Shown: positions 54,285-63,579 of the stretch, piece by piece
Numbering within the stretch: the stretch's first letter is position 1
Layout of the letters: every line of letters begins with the position of its first letter
DNA from: Leptospira brenneri
GTDB taxonomy: Bacteria > Spirochaetota > Leptospiria > Leptospirales > Leptospiraceae
Assembly (NCBI RefSeq): GCF_002812125.1
Contig: NZ_NPDQ01000002.1
Span: 496,001 to 560,000, forward strand
Reading direction: 5' to 3'
DNA: 64,000 nucleotides
Notes under the pieces: model-generated
Told to the model about the DNA's origin: nothing
Seen by the model: the letters and a program-made list of their open reading frames with translations, nothing else
Databases searched by the model: none
Position numbers and translations under genes: made by a program

Positions 54285-54770
54285 ATGAAAAAGTTAACAC
54301 TCATCTCCACAATCGGAATCTCTATGATTCTTCTTGCTTCACAAATGTCTGCTGCACCTAAATACGGTATGGCTGGATGTGGTCTTGGAACTCTTGTATT
54401 ACCTGGTGGTAACCAAGTTCTTGCGGCTACAACTAACGGAACTGCGGGAAGCCAAACTTTCGGTATCACTACAGGAACATCTAACTGTACAGCTGACGGT
54501 GTTGCTCAAAAAGAACATGCACGTGAAATTTACGTTCACATGAACTTTGATAGCTTAGAACAAGAAATGGCAGCTGGTAAAGGTGAAAAACTTTCTAACC
54601 TAGCGACTCTTTTCGAATGTAAATCTGGTGTTCGTTTCAATGAAGTTGTGAAAGAAAACTACTCTAGAATCTTCACTGAAGAATCTAAAGCAAACCCTAG
54701 TTTAATGTTGTCTAATCTTCATGAAACTTTGGAAAAAGACCAAACAGTAAAAAATTACTGCAAAATCTAA
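54285..54770 (+). CDS. DUF3015 exported protein, copy 2
   Basis: A 161-residue paralogue of the preceding gene, 16 nt downstream. The shared core reads KYGMAGCGLGT, QVLAATTNGT, SQTFGITTGTSNC and NFDSLEQEMAAGKGEKLS. The signal peptide ends MSAA. A three-codon frame, ATGAAATAA, lies between the ribosome binding site and the ATG. The two copies probably arose by duplication and are made in one transcript. Confidence 0.88.
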   Translation: MKKLTLISTIGISMILLASQMSAAPKYGMAGCGLGTLVLPGGNQVLAATTNGTAGSQTFGITTGTSNCTADGVAQKEHAREIYVHMNFDSLEQEMAAGKGEKLSNLATLFECKSGVRFNEVVKENYSRIFTEESKANPSLMLSNLHETLEKDQTVKNYCKI

Positions 54771-54785
54771 TCCTTTATAAAAAAT

Positions 54786-54813
54786 CAGAGTATTCAATCA
54801 TTTGGATACTCTG
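54786..54813 (+). other. Hairpin enclosing the start codon of the DUF4105 gene
   Basis: CAGAGTAT (54786-54793) pairs perfectly with ATACTCTG (54806-54813). The TTG start codon (54802-54804) sits in the 12-nt loop. No U tract follows, so it is more likely a translation-control element than a terminator. Confidence 0.5.
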
Positions 54814-56799
54814 GTGTTTCCTCTGTACCTACTAACCCTTTTCATCATCATCTTTACTTCTTCGCTTGGGGCTATAGAACCTCTTGGCAATGCAGATATT
54901 CTCGAACTTGATTTTCGCACCTCTCGAATACAAGGGGAGAACATTCCCAAGTCTCCGAAAGCACAACAATACCTTCAGGAACTTGTTAATGAAGCGAAGG
55001 AAAAACATTTATCAGAAGATAGGCATTGGTATCGACTCATGCGTTTTAAAAAAACACGATGGGGGTTTTGGGAAAGTGAGGTGGATAACAAACGTTATTT
55101 TCTTTCCGAATCAGGGAAATATAATCCTGAAAAAGAACTCATTGCAACTCTCCATAGTTTTTTTACCGATGAACCTATTTTAGATGGTTTATTACACCCA
55201 CAATGTTCTTATCCAGAAAGATACCATTGGCTGAAAGAAAAGTTGAATTTTGATTCTGGGCGTTTAGCTGAAGTTAAGTGTCCTCGGTTTGAGGTTTGGA
55301 AGGATTCATTAAATCCTGATTCTTTATCTGTCATTTTTTCTTCTTATTATATGCAAGCACCAGCCTCTATGTTTGGTCATACTTTGATCAAACTCAATAA
55401 TAAGGTAAATGAAAACGCGGAACTTTTGGACTATGGTGTGAACTATGCAGCGACTCCTGGGGAAATGAATGCGTTTTCCTATTCTTACAAGGGTTTGACG
55501 GGAGGATATCCTGGATCTTTTGCTATTTTTCCTTACTATTTGAAAGTCAATGAATACAATGATATGGAAAGCCGCGACATTTGGGAATACAAACTCAAAT
55601 TAAAACCAGAAGAAAGAGAAAGGTTTTTACGCCACCTATGGGAGATGGGAAGAGCTGACTTTGATTATTATTTTATCAATGAGAACTGTTCTTATCATTT
55701 GATGGAAATTTTAGAAGTAGCAATGCCTGAATTAAATATCAGTAATAAACCTGGTTGGATTGTTGCTCCAAGTGATACAATTAAAATTTATTTAGCTGAG
55801 GATGGACTTGTAGTTTCCCAGAAATATCGTCCTTCACTTTATTCTAAAATTAAATATAAACTCTATGATATGACGGAAGAGGAACGAACAACATACTTTG
55901 ATATGATCCGTTTTGAAAATGCGTTTCTTCCTGAACCAAAAGAAACTCTTCGGTTATCTTTGATCACAGATGCTGTTTTGGATACTTATCGTTATCGTTA
56001 TGCAACAAAGAATGAAGTTCCGAAAAAACATAAAGAATACTATGATAAGTTGCTCGTTTTTCGGAGTAAACAAAGTGATGAATACAATATAAACGAACAA
56101 ATCCCCTTGTCTACACCGCCCGAGGCTTCCCATCCTCTTAGTCGGGTAGCCACATCATTTGGAGCTTCTTCGCTCGGGAATTTTGCAGAGTTTCAGTATA
56201 GAATTGCCTATCATGATTTGTTGAATGTCAGTAAAGGACATGCTCCCAATTCTGAATTGGCTTTTTTTGATACAACGATAAGAGCTTATGAAAACAAAAA
56301 GCCGGAACTAACTTCGATGAGTGTTATCAAGGTAACATCGATTAATCCTTTTAATTCTATTTCTAAAGATTTTTCTTATATGTTAGATACTGGGGTACAA
56401 ACGGCCGTTTATCGAAATAATGATGAAACCTTACGAAAACAAGTGGGTAATTTTGATTTGCGAATGGGATATTCATTTTCAAACGAATTTGGAAAAAACC
56501 CGATGAGTTTAGGAGTGTTAACTGTTCTTGGTGGGGTTAAGGCTCAAAATGGTAGGATGTTTGAAAATAATGTTCGTTATGGCGTTAATTTCAGTTTGCT
56601 CTATCAAAAGGAGTTGGGTAATTGGAAAGTTTATACAGGGGCCACTGCTCAAAATTATCAACTCAGTCAGAACTTAAATACTTATTATGCTACATTTAAA
56701 ATTAGATACGCCTTTTCAAATACACATGAATTGCGCGTAGAAGTAAACGGAGAAAGGTTTTATGAAGAAGCTCTTATATCTTATCATTATTTGTTTTAA
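54802..56799 (+). CDS. DUF4105 protein (Lnb N-terminal-type periplasmic domain)
   Basis: A 665-residue envelope protein with a signal sequence (about 1-23). The DUF4105/Lnb-type domain has VIFSSYYMQAPASMFGHTLIKL and the Cys/His motif NENCSYHLMEILE, the probable catalytic pair; Lnb relatives transfer acyl chains to lipoproteins. The C-terminal 240 residues are beta-rich (alternating aromatic strands up to the final Phe), resembling an outer-membrane barrel. The start is TTG with no good ribosome binding site. Its end overlaps the next gene by 38 nt. Leptospira-type cells usually also have Lnt, so the role may be different. Confidence 0.85.
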   Translation: MDTLVFPLYLLTLFIIIFTSSLGAIEPLGNADILELDFRTSRIQGENIPKSPKAQQYLQELVNEAKEKHLSEDRHWYRLMRFKKTRWGFWESEVDNKRYFLSESGKYNPEKELIATLHSFFTDEPILDGLLHPQCSYPERYHWLKEKLNFDSGRLAEVKCPRFEVWKDSLNPDSLSVIFSSYYMQAPASMFGHTLIKLNNKVNENAELLDYGVNYAATPGEMNAFSYSYKGLTGGYPGSFAIFPYYLKVNEYNDMESRDIWEYKLKLKPEERERFLRHLWEMGRADFDYYFINENCSYHLMEILEVAMPELNISNKPGWIVAPSDTIKIYLAEDGLVVSQKYRPSLYSKIKYKLYDMTEEERTTYFDMIRFENAFLPEPKETLRLSLITDAVLDTYRYRYATKNEVPKKHKEYYDKLLVFRSKQSDEYNINEQIPLSTPPEASHPLSRVATSFGASSLGNFAEFQYRIAYHDLLNVSKGHAPNSELAFFDTTIRAYENKKPELTSMSVIKVTSINPFNSISKDFSYMLDTGVQTAVYRNNDETLRKQVGNFDLRMGYSFSNEFGKNPMSLGVLTVLGGVKAQNGRMFENNVRYGVNFSLLYQKELGNWKVYTGATAQNYQLSQNLNTYYATFKIRYAFSNTHELRVEVNGERFYEEALISYHYLF

Positions 56800-57604
56800 T
56801 TTTCTTTTTTTAAACTGTTCTTCGTTATACTACCATCCAACGAAAGAAACATATTTTACGCCAAAACAGATGGGATTTTCTTACACCCCTGTTTCCATTA
56901 CGACAAAAGATGGATTGAAACTCAATGTATGGAAAATCTATTCTCAAAAGTTTGAAAAACCCAAAGCGGTAATTTTACAATTTCATGGGAATGGTCAAAA
57001 CATGAGTTCTCATTTTATATCTCTAGTTTGGCTTGTGAATCATGGTTATGAACTGATTGTTTTTGATTACCGAGGGTATGGTGAATCAGAAGGAGAGCCG
57101 GATCCAGAGGATATTTTAGAAGATAGTAAACTTGTATTAGACTTCGCACTAAAGGAAACCAAAGAAAAAGAATCAAAACTCATTGTTTATGGACAAAGTC
57201 TGGGTGGTGCTGTTGCTATGCGAGCTGTTGCCGATTGGGAAGAGAAAAAGGAAATTGTGTTATTCTGCATCGATGGTTCTTTCCCTTCCTACAGAGAAGT
57301 TGCCAAACAAACAATGAATCATGTTTTGTTTCCGCCGATAGGAAACTTGTTTTCTTGGCTTTTCCATGACCATACAAGTCCTCGTGATTCGATTGCAAAT
57401 TTATCTCCCATTCCGATCCTCATCATTCATGGTACAGAAGATACGGTTGTATTTTTTGAGAATGGAAAACAGATTTTTGGTTTGGCTGGAGAACCGAAGG
57501 TTTTTTGGGAAATTCGTGGAGGAGGGCATGTTGACTGGATGAATTTGGGTCAGTCAAAGTTTGCCAAAGATTTTTTAGTTTTACTCAATCGGCATTTGTA
57601 CTGA
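56762..57604 (+). CDS. Alpha/beta hydrolase lipoprotein
   Basis: A 280-residue hydrolase with lipobox FLNC (Cys19). Motifs: HGNGQNMSSH (oxyanion region), FDYRGYGESEG, nucleophile GQSLGG, acid HGTEDTVV and the final His in GGGHVDWMN. It belongs to the serine aminopeptidase/BEM46-like group. It starts inside the DUF4105 gene, so the two are co-expressed. The convergent lipoprotein gene overlaps its last 24 nt. Confidence 0.87.
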   Translation: MKKLLYLIIICFNFLFLNCSSLYYHPTKETYFTPKQMGFSYTPVSITTKDGLKLNVWKIYSQKFEKPKAVILQFHGNGQNMSSHFISLVWLVNHGYELIVFDYRGYGESEGEPDPEDILEDSKLVLDFALKETKEKESKLIVYGQSLGGAVAMRAVADWEEKKEIVLFCIDGSFPSYREVAKQTMNHVLFPPIGNLFSWLFHDHTSPRDSIANLSPIPILIIHGTEDTVVFFENGKQIFGLAGEPKVFWEIRGGGHVDWMNLGQSKFAKDFLVLLNRHLY

Positions 57605-58099
57605 TTCAAACGGGCGTTCTACGAACAAGGGAACGGATAGAATTTCGCCCAAAGTAAATTCTTTATCGGTTTCGCGGAAGGTCATTTCGCTTCTGCTGAA
57701 TCTGGTTTCACTGAAGATTTTAAATTCTATGTATTTTTCCTCCCCTTTTTTGATTTGAAATACTTTGGTAACATCCTGTTTTCCAATTACATCCAATCTA
57801 TATGTACCTTCTTGTAATCTAAGATAACCTAACGAAGCGTTTTCCAATTGTATTTTGTAAATGGGTATTGGTTGGATTTGGGAAGAAAATTTCCCAGGAT
57901 AACGAGATAAAATACAATCATAGTCCCAAAGAGCAAGGGAAACTTGTTCTGGACGGATCAAATACAAAAGTCCTGTTTCTGATTCAGGGGGAATAAGTCT
58001 AACAAAACCATTTTTTTTAGCACATTGTGATGTGGATAAAATCAATGTCGAAAAAAAAATGAGAAATGTGACTCTCCCGAAATTGTTTTTTAAATTCAT
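57581..58099 (-). CDS. Small lipoprotein, possibly DUF2846-like
   Basis: A 172-residue lipoprotein with lipobox STSQC (Cys26). The region TGLLYLIRPEQVSLALWDYDC then YLRLQEGTYRLDVIG resembles the beta-sandwich pattern of DUF2846 proteins, but the match is weak. It overlaps the convergent hydrolase gene by 24 nt, and follows the DUF445 gene with a 5-nt gap, so it is the last gene of that run. Confidence 0.6.
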   Translation of the reverse strand: MNLKNNFGRVTFLIFFSTLILSTSQCAKKNGFVRLIPPESETGLLYLIRPEQVSLALWDYDCILSRYPGKFSSQIQPIPIYKIQLENASLGYLRLQEGTYRLDVIGKQDVTKVFQIKKGEEKYIEFKIFSETRFSRSEMTFRETDKEFTLGEILSVPLFVERPFESVQMPIE

Positions 58100-58104
58100 T
58101 ATTT

Positions 58105-59439
58105 TTACGATCCCTCTACTACAATCCGTTTTTGGTTTCTATAGTGAGCAATATAGGTAATGAGAACAAGAGCTCCCACAGGCACGGAAAAATAAATATG
58201 AACTTGGATAAGTCCTGCAATCATTCCTAAAATTCCACCTAAGAACTGTATTACGACTAGATTTCCGCCTGTATTATCCAAAATCATTTTTTCTAAATCA
58301 TCGGTGTCAAGGGCCATCACTCGTTCTTCTACCAGAGCTGTAACATTAATATTGTGAACAAATTTTTCAATATTGGTTTTGAGATAAACTTTCCCTTCTT
58401 CACTATTCATAAATTCGAGAAGGCGTTTTTTTACCCAATCTACCGCACGAAAGAAATTCTTTTCGATTTCTTCCCAGTTGTTGGGGTCGTCCAAATAAGA
58501 TTGTAACCTTTCAATCCCGGAAGGTAAAAGGTTTTGTCTTGCATAGTCTCCACTAGCATCTAACCAATTGGAAATTTTTCCTGTTATGAATTCTTGAGTT
58601 TCTTTAGAGTTTAGTCGTTCTTGGAGACCACCCATCATTTCATCCATCATCTTCATAAATTGGTCTGAGGTTTCTGGATCTTTGACAAAACGTTCTAAAA
58701 GTTCACGGATAGCATCTTCATTAAAAGAAAAAATCTTTTTCACTCCGATCCCAATTTTGCCAAGAGTACTTCTTGTTTTTAAATATTCCTCTAAACCTTC
58801 GTTGAGTAAGTTTGCGAGTTTAGGCATTTCTTCTAAAAGCACCACTCGGAGTTGTTTTCCCAGTTCCTCGCGATTGGTTTCTTCTGTTAGATAATACGTT
58901 AGGCGTTCCTTTGTATAATCCCAAAGTTTTTGAACTTCCTCGGGTCGTTCCGCCATCTTTTTCATAGTCTCTTCCGAAAAATCAAAGATGACTTCTAAAA
59001 TTTCAGGTCCTCTTTCCTTTAACATAGAAATGATTTTTGTCACAAGCACCGTACGAATTTCATCGTTATGGATGGCTTCATCGATTTCTTTGACAATTTT
59101 TTGGATTCCTGTTTCGACAAGATTACGTTCGTAGATGTAGGTTAAAATAATGTCAGGATGTAATAAATTACTTTGGATACTTTCCCCAAGAGATTTTGCA
59201 ATTTTTGATTTGTTTTTGGGAACAAGGCCGGACCAGCCGAGCACCTTACCATGTTTAGGTTGAAATAACATTTTGATTGCTAGGAAATTGGTGAAATATC
59301 CAACCATTCCAGCCATAAGGATCACAAAAACCGCATTAACCCAAACATTACCTTCGTAGTATAATTGGAAACCTCCACCAATGATGGAAAAAATAATAAG
59401 TAGTCTACGATACCAGGCGTCTAATTTAGCAACGTCCAT
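58105..59439 (-). CDS. DUF445 membrane protein
   Basis: A 444-residue member of DUF445. Two N-terminal membrane helices (about 10-50) are followed by the family signature GYFTNFLAIKMLFQP, LGWSGLVPKNKSKIAKSLG, a long helical region (about 90-390) and a C-terminal helix pair (about 398-435, FLGGILGMIAGLIQVHIYF). The function is not known. The gene follows the SDR gene by one base. Confidence 0.88.
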   Translation of the reverse strand: MDVAKLDAWYRRLLIIFSIIGGGFQLYYEGNVWVNAVFVILMAGMVGYFTNFLAIKMLFQPKHGKVLGWSGLVPKNKSKIAKSLGESIQSNLLHPDIILTYIYERNLVETGIQKIVKEIDEAIHNDEIRTVLVTKIISMLKERGPEILEVIFDFSEETMKKMAERPEEVQKLWDYTKERLTYYLTEETNREELGKQLRVVLLEEMPKLANLLNEGLEEYLKTRSTLGKIGIGVKKIFSFNEDAIRELLERFVKDPETSDQFMKMMDEMMGGLQERLNSKETQEFITGKISNWLDASGDYARQNLLPSGIERLQSYLDDPNNWEEIEKNFFRAVDWVKKRLLEFMNSEEGKVYLKTNIEKFVHNINVTALVEERVMALDTDDLEKMILDNTGGNLVVIQFLGGILGMIAGLIQVHIYFSVPVGALVLITYIAHYRNQKRIVVEGS

Positions 59440-59440
59440 C

Positions 59441-60214
59441 CTAATCCTCTTCTAGTTTTAAGTATTTCCCACTTAACTTTCGTAAAAAACCTCGTGGGAT
59501 CAGTTCGGAAACAGTAACGGCACCTTGGTTGAATGAACCTGTGATACATACTGCTTGATTATAACGAAGGGCATCTAATGATTCCTCAACAACAACATCG
59601 GCATCTTGCCACATAAAAGATGGATATTTGGATTTGTTAATTCCTGCCCTTTGGTGGAAGTCAGAATGGGTGAGTCCAGGGCAAAGTGCCTGTACATAAA
59701 TTCCATGAAGTTTCGCTTCTTCATGGATGGACTCTGTGAATGATTTTACGAATGCTTTGGTGGCAGCATAGATGGCACTGCCTGGTGCTGGCAAATAACC
59801 CGCGATAGACGCTACGTTAATCAAATAACCTTTTTTATTTTTTTTGAACCTATTGAGGGCAACGTGGCTTAAATGAACCAAAGTTTTGATATTTAGATTT
59901 ACTTCATCGAGTTCTTTATCAAGAGGTAACGCGGCAAACTCTCCTACAGTTCCGAACCCAGCATTATTCACAACAAGTTCCGCATCCTTATCTTTTGAAA
60001 TAATTTCTGCAAGTTCTTCTACATCTTTCTTTTTGGTAAGATCAAGTGCAAAATATTTTAAGATACCGCGAGATTTTGGTTCTAATTCTAAAATTACTTT
60101 TTTTAAATCGGATTCCGTACGGGAAATTAAAAAGACATTATAATCTTTGGCAAGGGCTCGAACAAATTCTTTTCCAATTCCTTGGGATGCGCCTGTAACA
60201 TATGCATTTTTCAT
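59441..60214 (-). CDS. Short-chain dehydrogenase/reductase
   Basis: A 257-residue classical SDR. The cofactor loop is TGASQGIGKEF (Gly-x3-Gly-x-Gly), followed by NNAGFG, the catalytic Ser in NVASIAGYLPAPGS and YAATKAF (Tyr-x3-Lys). It is closest to the DltE/YqjQ type of oxidoreductases acting on lipids, which is tentative. Its ATG overlaps the stop of the RimI-like gene by 4 nt. Confidence 0.88.
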   Translation of the reverse strand: MKNAYVTGASQGIGKEFVRALAKDYNVFLISRTESDLKKVILELEPKSRGILKYFALDLTKKKDVEELAEIISKDKDAELVVNNAGFGTVGEFAALPLDKELDEVNLNIKTLVHLSHVALNRFKKNKKGYLINVASIAGYLPAPGSAIYAATKAFVKSFTESIHEEAKLHGIYVQALCPGLTHSDFHQRAGINKSKYPSFMWQDADVVVEESLDALRYNQAVCITGSFNQGAVTVSELIPRGFLRKLSGKYLKLEED

Positions 60215-60639
60215 TCGTCGGGATTCCTTTTCATCAGGACAGCGGTAGATCCATCCGGATAGTATTTTTTACGTCTCTCTAATTCTATAAATCCAACGGA
60301 CTCGTAAAGTCGAATGGCCGCCGTATTTGATTCTTTCACTTCCAAAAAGAATTCTTTTTTTGGAAATTCTTGGAAAAGTGCAAACACTAGCTCTTTTGCT
60401 AAACCTAACTTTCGATAGTTGGGGAGTGTTGCAATCCGGAAGATTTCAATCTCCCAAGGAGTTTCACAAACAAGAGCATAACTCTTTGTTTCCTGGTCTC
60501 CCATACCAAAAGCCACATGGAATTCTAGATGGGTTTGGATCATTTTATCTGTCCATTCCTCTCCAGGAAAACATAAGGATTCCCACTGGAGGATGAGGGG
60601 AAGATCTGATTCACTCAACCTTCGAAAACTATGAGACAT
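60211..60639 (-). CDS. RimI-like GNAT acetyltransferase
   Basis: A 142-residue GNAT enzyme from the ATG at 60637-60639 (GTG at 60645 is less likely). Motif A reads IATLPNYRKLGLAKELVFALF and motif B AAIRLYESVGFIELERRKKYY, the usual RimI arrangement ending RKxYY. The likely substrate is a ribosomal protein S18-type N-terminus, by family only. No clear ribosome binding site. First gene of a short minus-strand operon. Confidence 0.83.
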   Translation of the reverse strand: MSHSFRRLSESDLPLILQWESLCFPGEEWTDKMIQTHLEFHVAFGMGDQETKSYALVCETPWEIEIFRIATLPNYRKLGLAKELVFALFQEFPKKEFFLEVKESNTAAIRLYESVGFIELERRKKYYPDGSTAVLMKRNPDE

Positions 60640-60689
60640 AATCACATTTTTTTCTTTTCATCCAAAAGAAAGAAACTAAAATCGAACCG

Positions 60690-61607
60690 ATGGGCACAAA
60701 AAACAGCAGGTTTTCTTTGGTTTCCTTGCCACTTGGTTTTCTAATTTTCCTGCTAGGCTTTAGTTTGATTGGTTGTGACTATCTCAAGTCACTGACCGAA
60801 TCCAAATACCGCAAACGCATTGGGGGAGAACTCCCCTCTGAGAAAGACATTGTGAATTGGAAAGAAAAATTGGCTTTGGAAGGGGCTGAAATTGAAGAGA
60901 TGGACAAACGGATCCGAAAAATGGTTCAGAAGTCCAACCAATCGGCAGCACTTTCTTGGAAAATTGCCCGGGCTTATATGAGAGCTGGTTCTTCTGATTT
61001 GGGCGCACGTTATTATGAAGAAGCCATTACGGAAAGTCTTCCCAACGCCAAACAAGGTGGATTTGAAATTCATTCTTACGAATCAGCTTTGCCTTTTTTT
61101 GAAAAAGCCATTCAGTCAGGGAAGTTAGACAAACAGTTGTTATATGAAACGGCAGTTGCCTATGCCAATGCATCGAAAGATATGGGTTGGGAACCCGTTC
61201 GTCGAACTCGAGCCATTGGTTTATTCAAACAACTTTCCAAATTGGACAAAGAAGATTCTCGATTTCCTTTTCAGTTGGCTCTCATTTATTTTGATTCATC
61301 TCTAAAGGATGAGGCGTGGAATGGAAAACTTGGAAGTGGGTATGATGAAGTGGAAACAGCCTTCTCCCTTCTGGATCAAATCTTACGGAAAGAACCATAC
61401 AACGTTCCCGCTCGTTTCGCTAAGGCAAATTTTTTATACCAAATAGGTAAATCGAATTTAGCCTATGATGAATACACTCGGATCAAATCGATTTTAGAAG
61501 AGATGAAAGAAAAAGGAAACATCCGCGAACCCTTAGATGAAAACTCATCTTATCGTAATGTCATCAAAAACTTAAATCAATTAGGGGCCCAAAATAAGCC
61601 AAACTGA
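60690..61607 (+). CDS. TPR lipoprotein
   Basis: A 305-residue lipoprotein with lipobox SLIGC (Cys29). The mature part contains several tetratricopeptide-like helix pairs (ALSWKIARAYMRAGSSDLGARYYEEAI; AVAYANASKDMGW; NVPARFAKANFLYQIGKSNLAYDEY, each under the family consensus). Such proteins act as scaffolds in the periplasm. It lies 11 nt before dprA. Partner unknown. Confidence 0.8.
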   Translation: MGTKNSRFSLVSLPLGFLIFLLGFSLIGCDYLKSLTESKYRKRIGGELPSEKDIVNWKEKLALEGAEIEEMDKRIRKMVQKSNQSAALSWKIARAYMRAGSSDLGARYYEEAITESLPNAKQGGFEIHSYESALPFFEKAIQSGKLDKQLLYETAVAYANASKDMGWEPVRRTRAIGLFKQLSKLDKEDSRFPFQLALIYFDSSLKDEAWNGKLGSGYDEVETAFSLLDQILRKEPYNVPARFAKANFLYQIGKSNLAYDEYTRIKSILEEMKEKGNIREPLDENSSYRNVIKNLNQLGAQNKPN

Positions 61608-61618
61608 CCTCACTAGTT

Positions 61619-62539
61619 GTGGTCGTTTCAATTTTAGGGCATCCGCGAATTTCTAGTTTTCTACGTAAAACAAGGGTTTGGCGTAAATTTTCAAACTTCC
61701 TAGATTTATATCATTCCCTTCCCAGTTATTTCGAAGAGGAATTTTGGAATGATTGTTTGCAGGAATGTATATCTTGGGAAGAACGTAAAGACCCTCAATG
61801 GAAGCTCGTCCATTTTTATGATCCAGAATTTCCTAAAAATTTGAAAGAGATTTATGATCCTCCTTTGGTCATTGTTTGTTTAGGGAATCTTAGTTTATTA
61901 CAATCTCAATTAGTTGCCATCGTTGGCACAAGAAAGTCATCCCCTGTTTCCCTTGTTGCGACAAAAGAGTTGGTGAGGTTACTATCAACAAACAAAAATT
62001 TGGCGGTTGTTTCGGGTATGGCTCTTGGAATTGATCGTAAGGCATTCCTATCGGCATTAGAATTTGGTGTTCCCGTGGTAGGAGTTCTTGGAACCACTCT
62101 TGGGATAGAATATCCTCCTGGAAATCGTGATTTATACAAACGAATCAAAGAAGATCCGAACCAACTCCTCCTTTCTGAATTTCTTTTAAAAACAGAACCC
62201 GCTAAATGGACATTCCCCAAACGCAATCGTGTGATCTCTGGTCTTGTCGAGAGGGTGTACATTATGGAGTCGGGGAGAAAGTCGGGAACCATTTCGACTG
62301 CTTACAGTGCCATGGAACAAAATCGTGAGATTTATGTATTTGATCATCCCAAACAATTTGATAATGAAGGTGGGCGGTTCTTGCTACGCCAGGGTGCCGT
62401 TCCCTTGTTTTATACACAAGAGATCAAAAAAGAGAAAGTCGATTCTGAAATTATGAGTTATGAAGAATGGAAAGAAAAACGAACCATCCCTTCTGCAATG
62501 GGAAGAGATGGTGGGTTGGGTTTCAATTTTACCCTTTAA
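61619..62539 (+). CDS. dprA: DNA-protecting protein DprA
   Basis: A 306-residue DprA/Smf protein that loads RecA on incoming single-stranded DNA. The Rossmann-like core has LVAIVGTRKSSP, VVSGMALGIDRKAF, VVGVLGTTLGIEYPPGN and FPKRNRVISGL. The N-terminal SAM-type part is short and the C-terminal DML1 domain is absent. The GTG start at 61619 is 11 nt after the TPR gene. Its end overlaps the convergent antiporter gene by 11 nt. Confidence 0.92.
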   Translation: MVVSILGHPRISSFLRKTRVWRKFSNFLDLYHSLPSYFEEEFWNDCLQECISWEERKDPQWKLVHFYDPEFPKNLKEIYDPPLVIVCLGNLSLLQSQLVAIVGTRKSSPVSLVATKELVRLLSTNKNLAVVSGMALGIDRKAFLSALEFGVPVVGVLGTTLGIEYPPGNRDLYKRIKEDPNQLLLSEFLLKTEPAKWTFPKRNRVISGLVERVYIMESGRKSGTISTAYSAMEQNREIYVFDHPKQFDNEGGRFLLRQGAVPLFYTQEIKKEKVDSEIMSYEEWKEKRTIPSAMGRDGGLGFNFTL

Positions 62540-63563
62540 AAACAAAGCCAGCAACAGTTGCTAGGACGTAAATAAAAAGTAAAAATAAACCAAACGGTCG
62601 TTTGATTTTGTCTTTAGAAAAAACAATTCCTAGTCGGAAGAGGATGAGAACAATTAACATCGACGGAAAGTAAAATGTAAAAAAACTAACCGGAGCTTCT
62701 AACCCACCGCGAGTAACGGCCGCTGCAGCACCTGATACAAAAAGCACATTTAGAATATCGGCTCCAATGATATTTCCCACAGCAAGTTCCGAGTGGCCTC
62801 GTCTAGAGGCTTGGATGGCAGTTACTAGTTCCGGTAAAGAAGTTCCAAAAGCAACAAGCGTCGCACCAATAATAGAATCAGGAATTGATAGTCTAACTGC
62901 CGTTTCTTGCACAGAAGGGATCAGGACTTTAGACGATAAGATGACCAAAGTAATGGCAGCAACGAGTTTTAAGAAAAGAATCCAAAAAGGCGATTCATCG
63001 AATTCTGTTGTGGCTTCGATACCGGCTTCTACTTCTCCGGGTTTGGAACGAGACCAACGAATGCTAAAATAAATATAGACTGCGAGGAGTAATAAAAATA
63101 CAAATCCTGTGCCTTGCTCAATTCGCCCGCCTGTGGAAAAAGCAGATGTTAGGTTGGACCAGGGGAGGGCTGCAAACACAAGTAAAAATCCAGAAAGAAC
63201 TTGGATCCACCCTTGGCGGTTGACAAGTCGTTTGTCGATGTCAGGTGGAGAAATGAGGATGGCAATTCCCAAAATGAGACCCGTGTCACAGATAATCGAA
63301 CCCACAGCATTTCCTAATGCGATCCCTGGATTTCCATCAAGGGCGGAAAGAACCGATACGGAAACTTCGGGAAGGGTTGTGCCTAAACTCACAATGGTTG
63401 CCCCAATGATCATTTTGGGAACTCCCCAACGGGTAGAGAGTGAAACTGCCTCGTCGACTAGAACATCAGCGGCTTTTCCCAAAACTAGGATGGAACCGAT
63501 GATGATAAGCAAAAGAACTGGCAAAGGAAGGGTTTGAAAAGTTGCAGTCAGAAATGCATCCAT
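62529..63563 (-). CDS. Sodium/calcium exchanger-family antiporter
   Basis: A 344-residue CaCA-family exchanger (YrbG-like) with ten or eleven helices. Both alpha repeats are present: GATIVSLGTTLPEVSVS...GNAVGSIICD and GATLVAFGTSLPELVTA...GNIIGADILN. The acidic residues that bind cation (E in LPE, D in ICD/GAD) are intact. It exchanges calcium for sodium or protons. Single gene, divergent from the secreted-protein gene at the right edge with a 16-nt gap. Confidence 0.92.
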   Translation of the reverse strand: MDAFLTATFQTLPLPVLLLIIIGSILVLGKAADVLVDEAVSLSTRWGVPKMIIGATIVSLGTTLPEVSVSVLSALDGNPGIALGNAVGSIICDTGLILGIAILISPPDIDKRLVNRQGWIQVLSGFLLVFAALPWSNLTSAFSTGGRIEQGTGFVFLLLLAVYIYFSIRWSRSKPGEVEAGIEATTEFDESPFWILFLKLVAAITLVILSSKVLIPSVQETAVRLSIPDSIIGATLVAFGTSLPELVTAIQASRRGHSELAVGNIIGADILNVLFVSGAAAAVTRGGLEAPVSFFTFYFPSMLIVLILFRLGIVFSKDKIKRPFGLFLLFIYVLATVAGFVFKG

Positions 63564-63579
63564 GGATAAAGGTCAGAAT

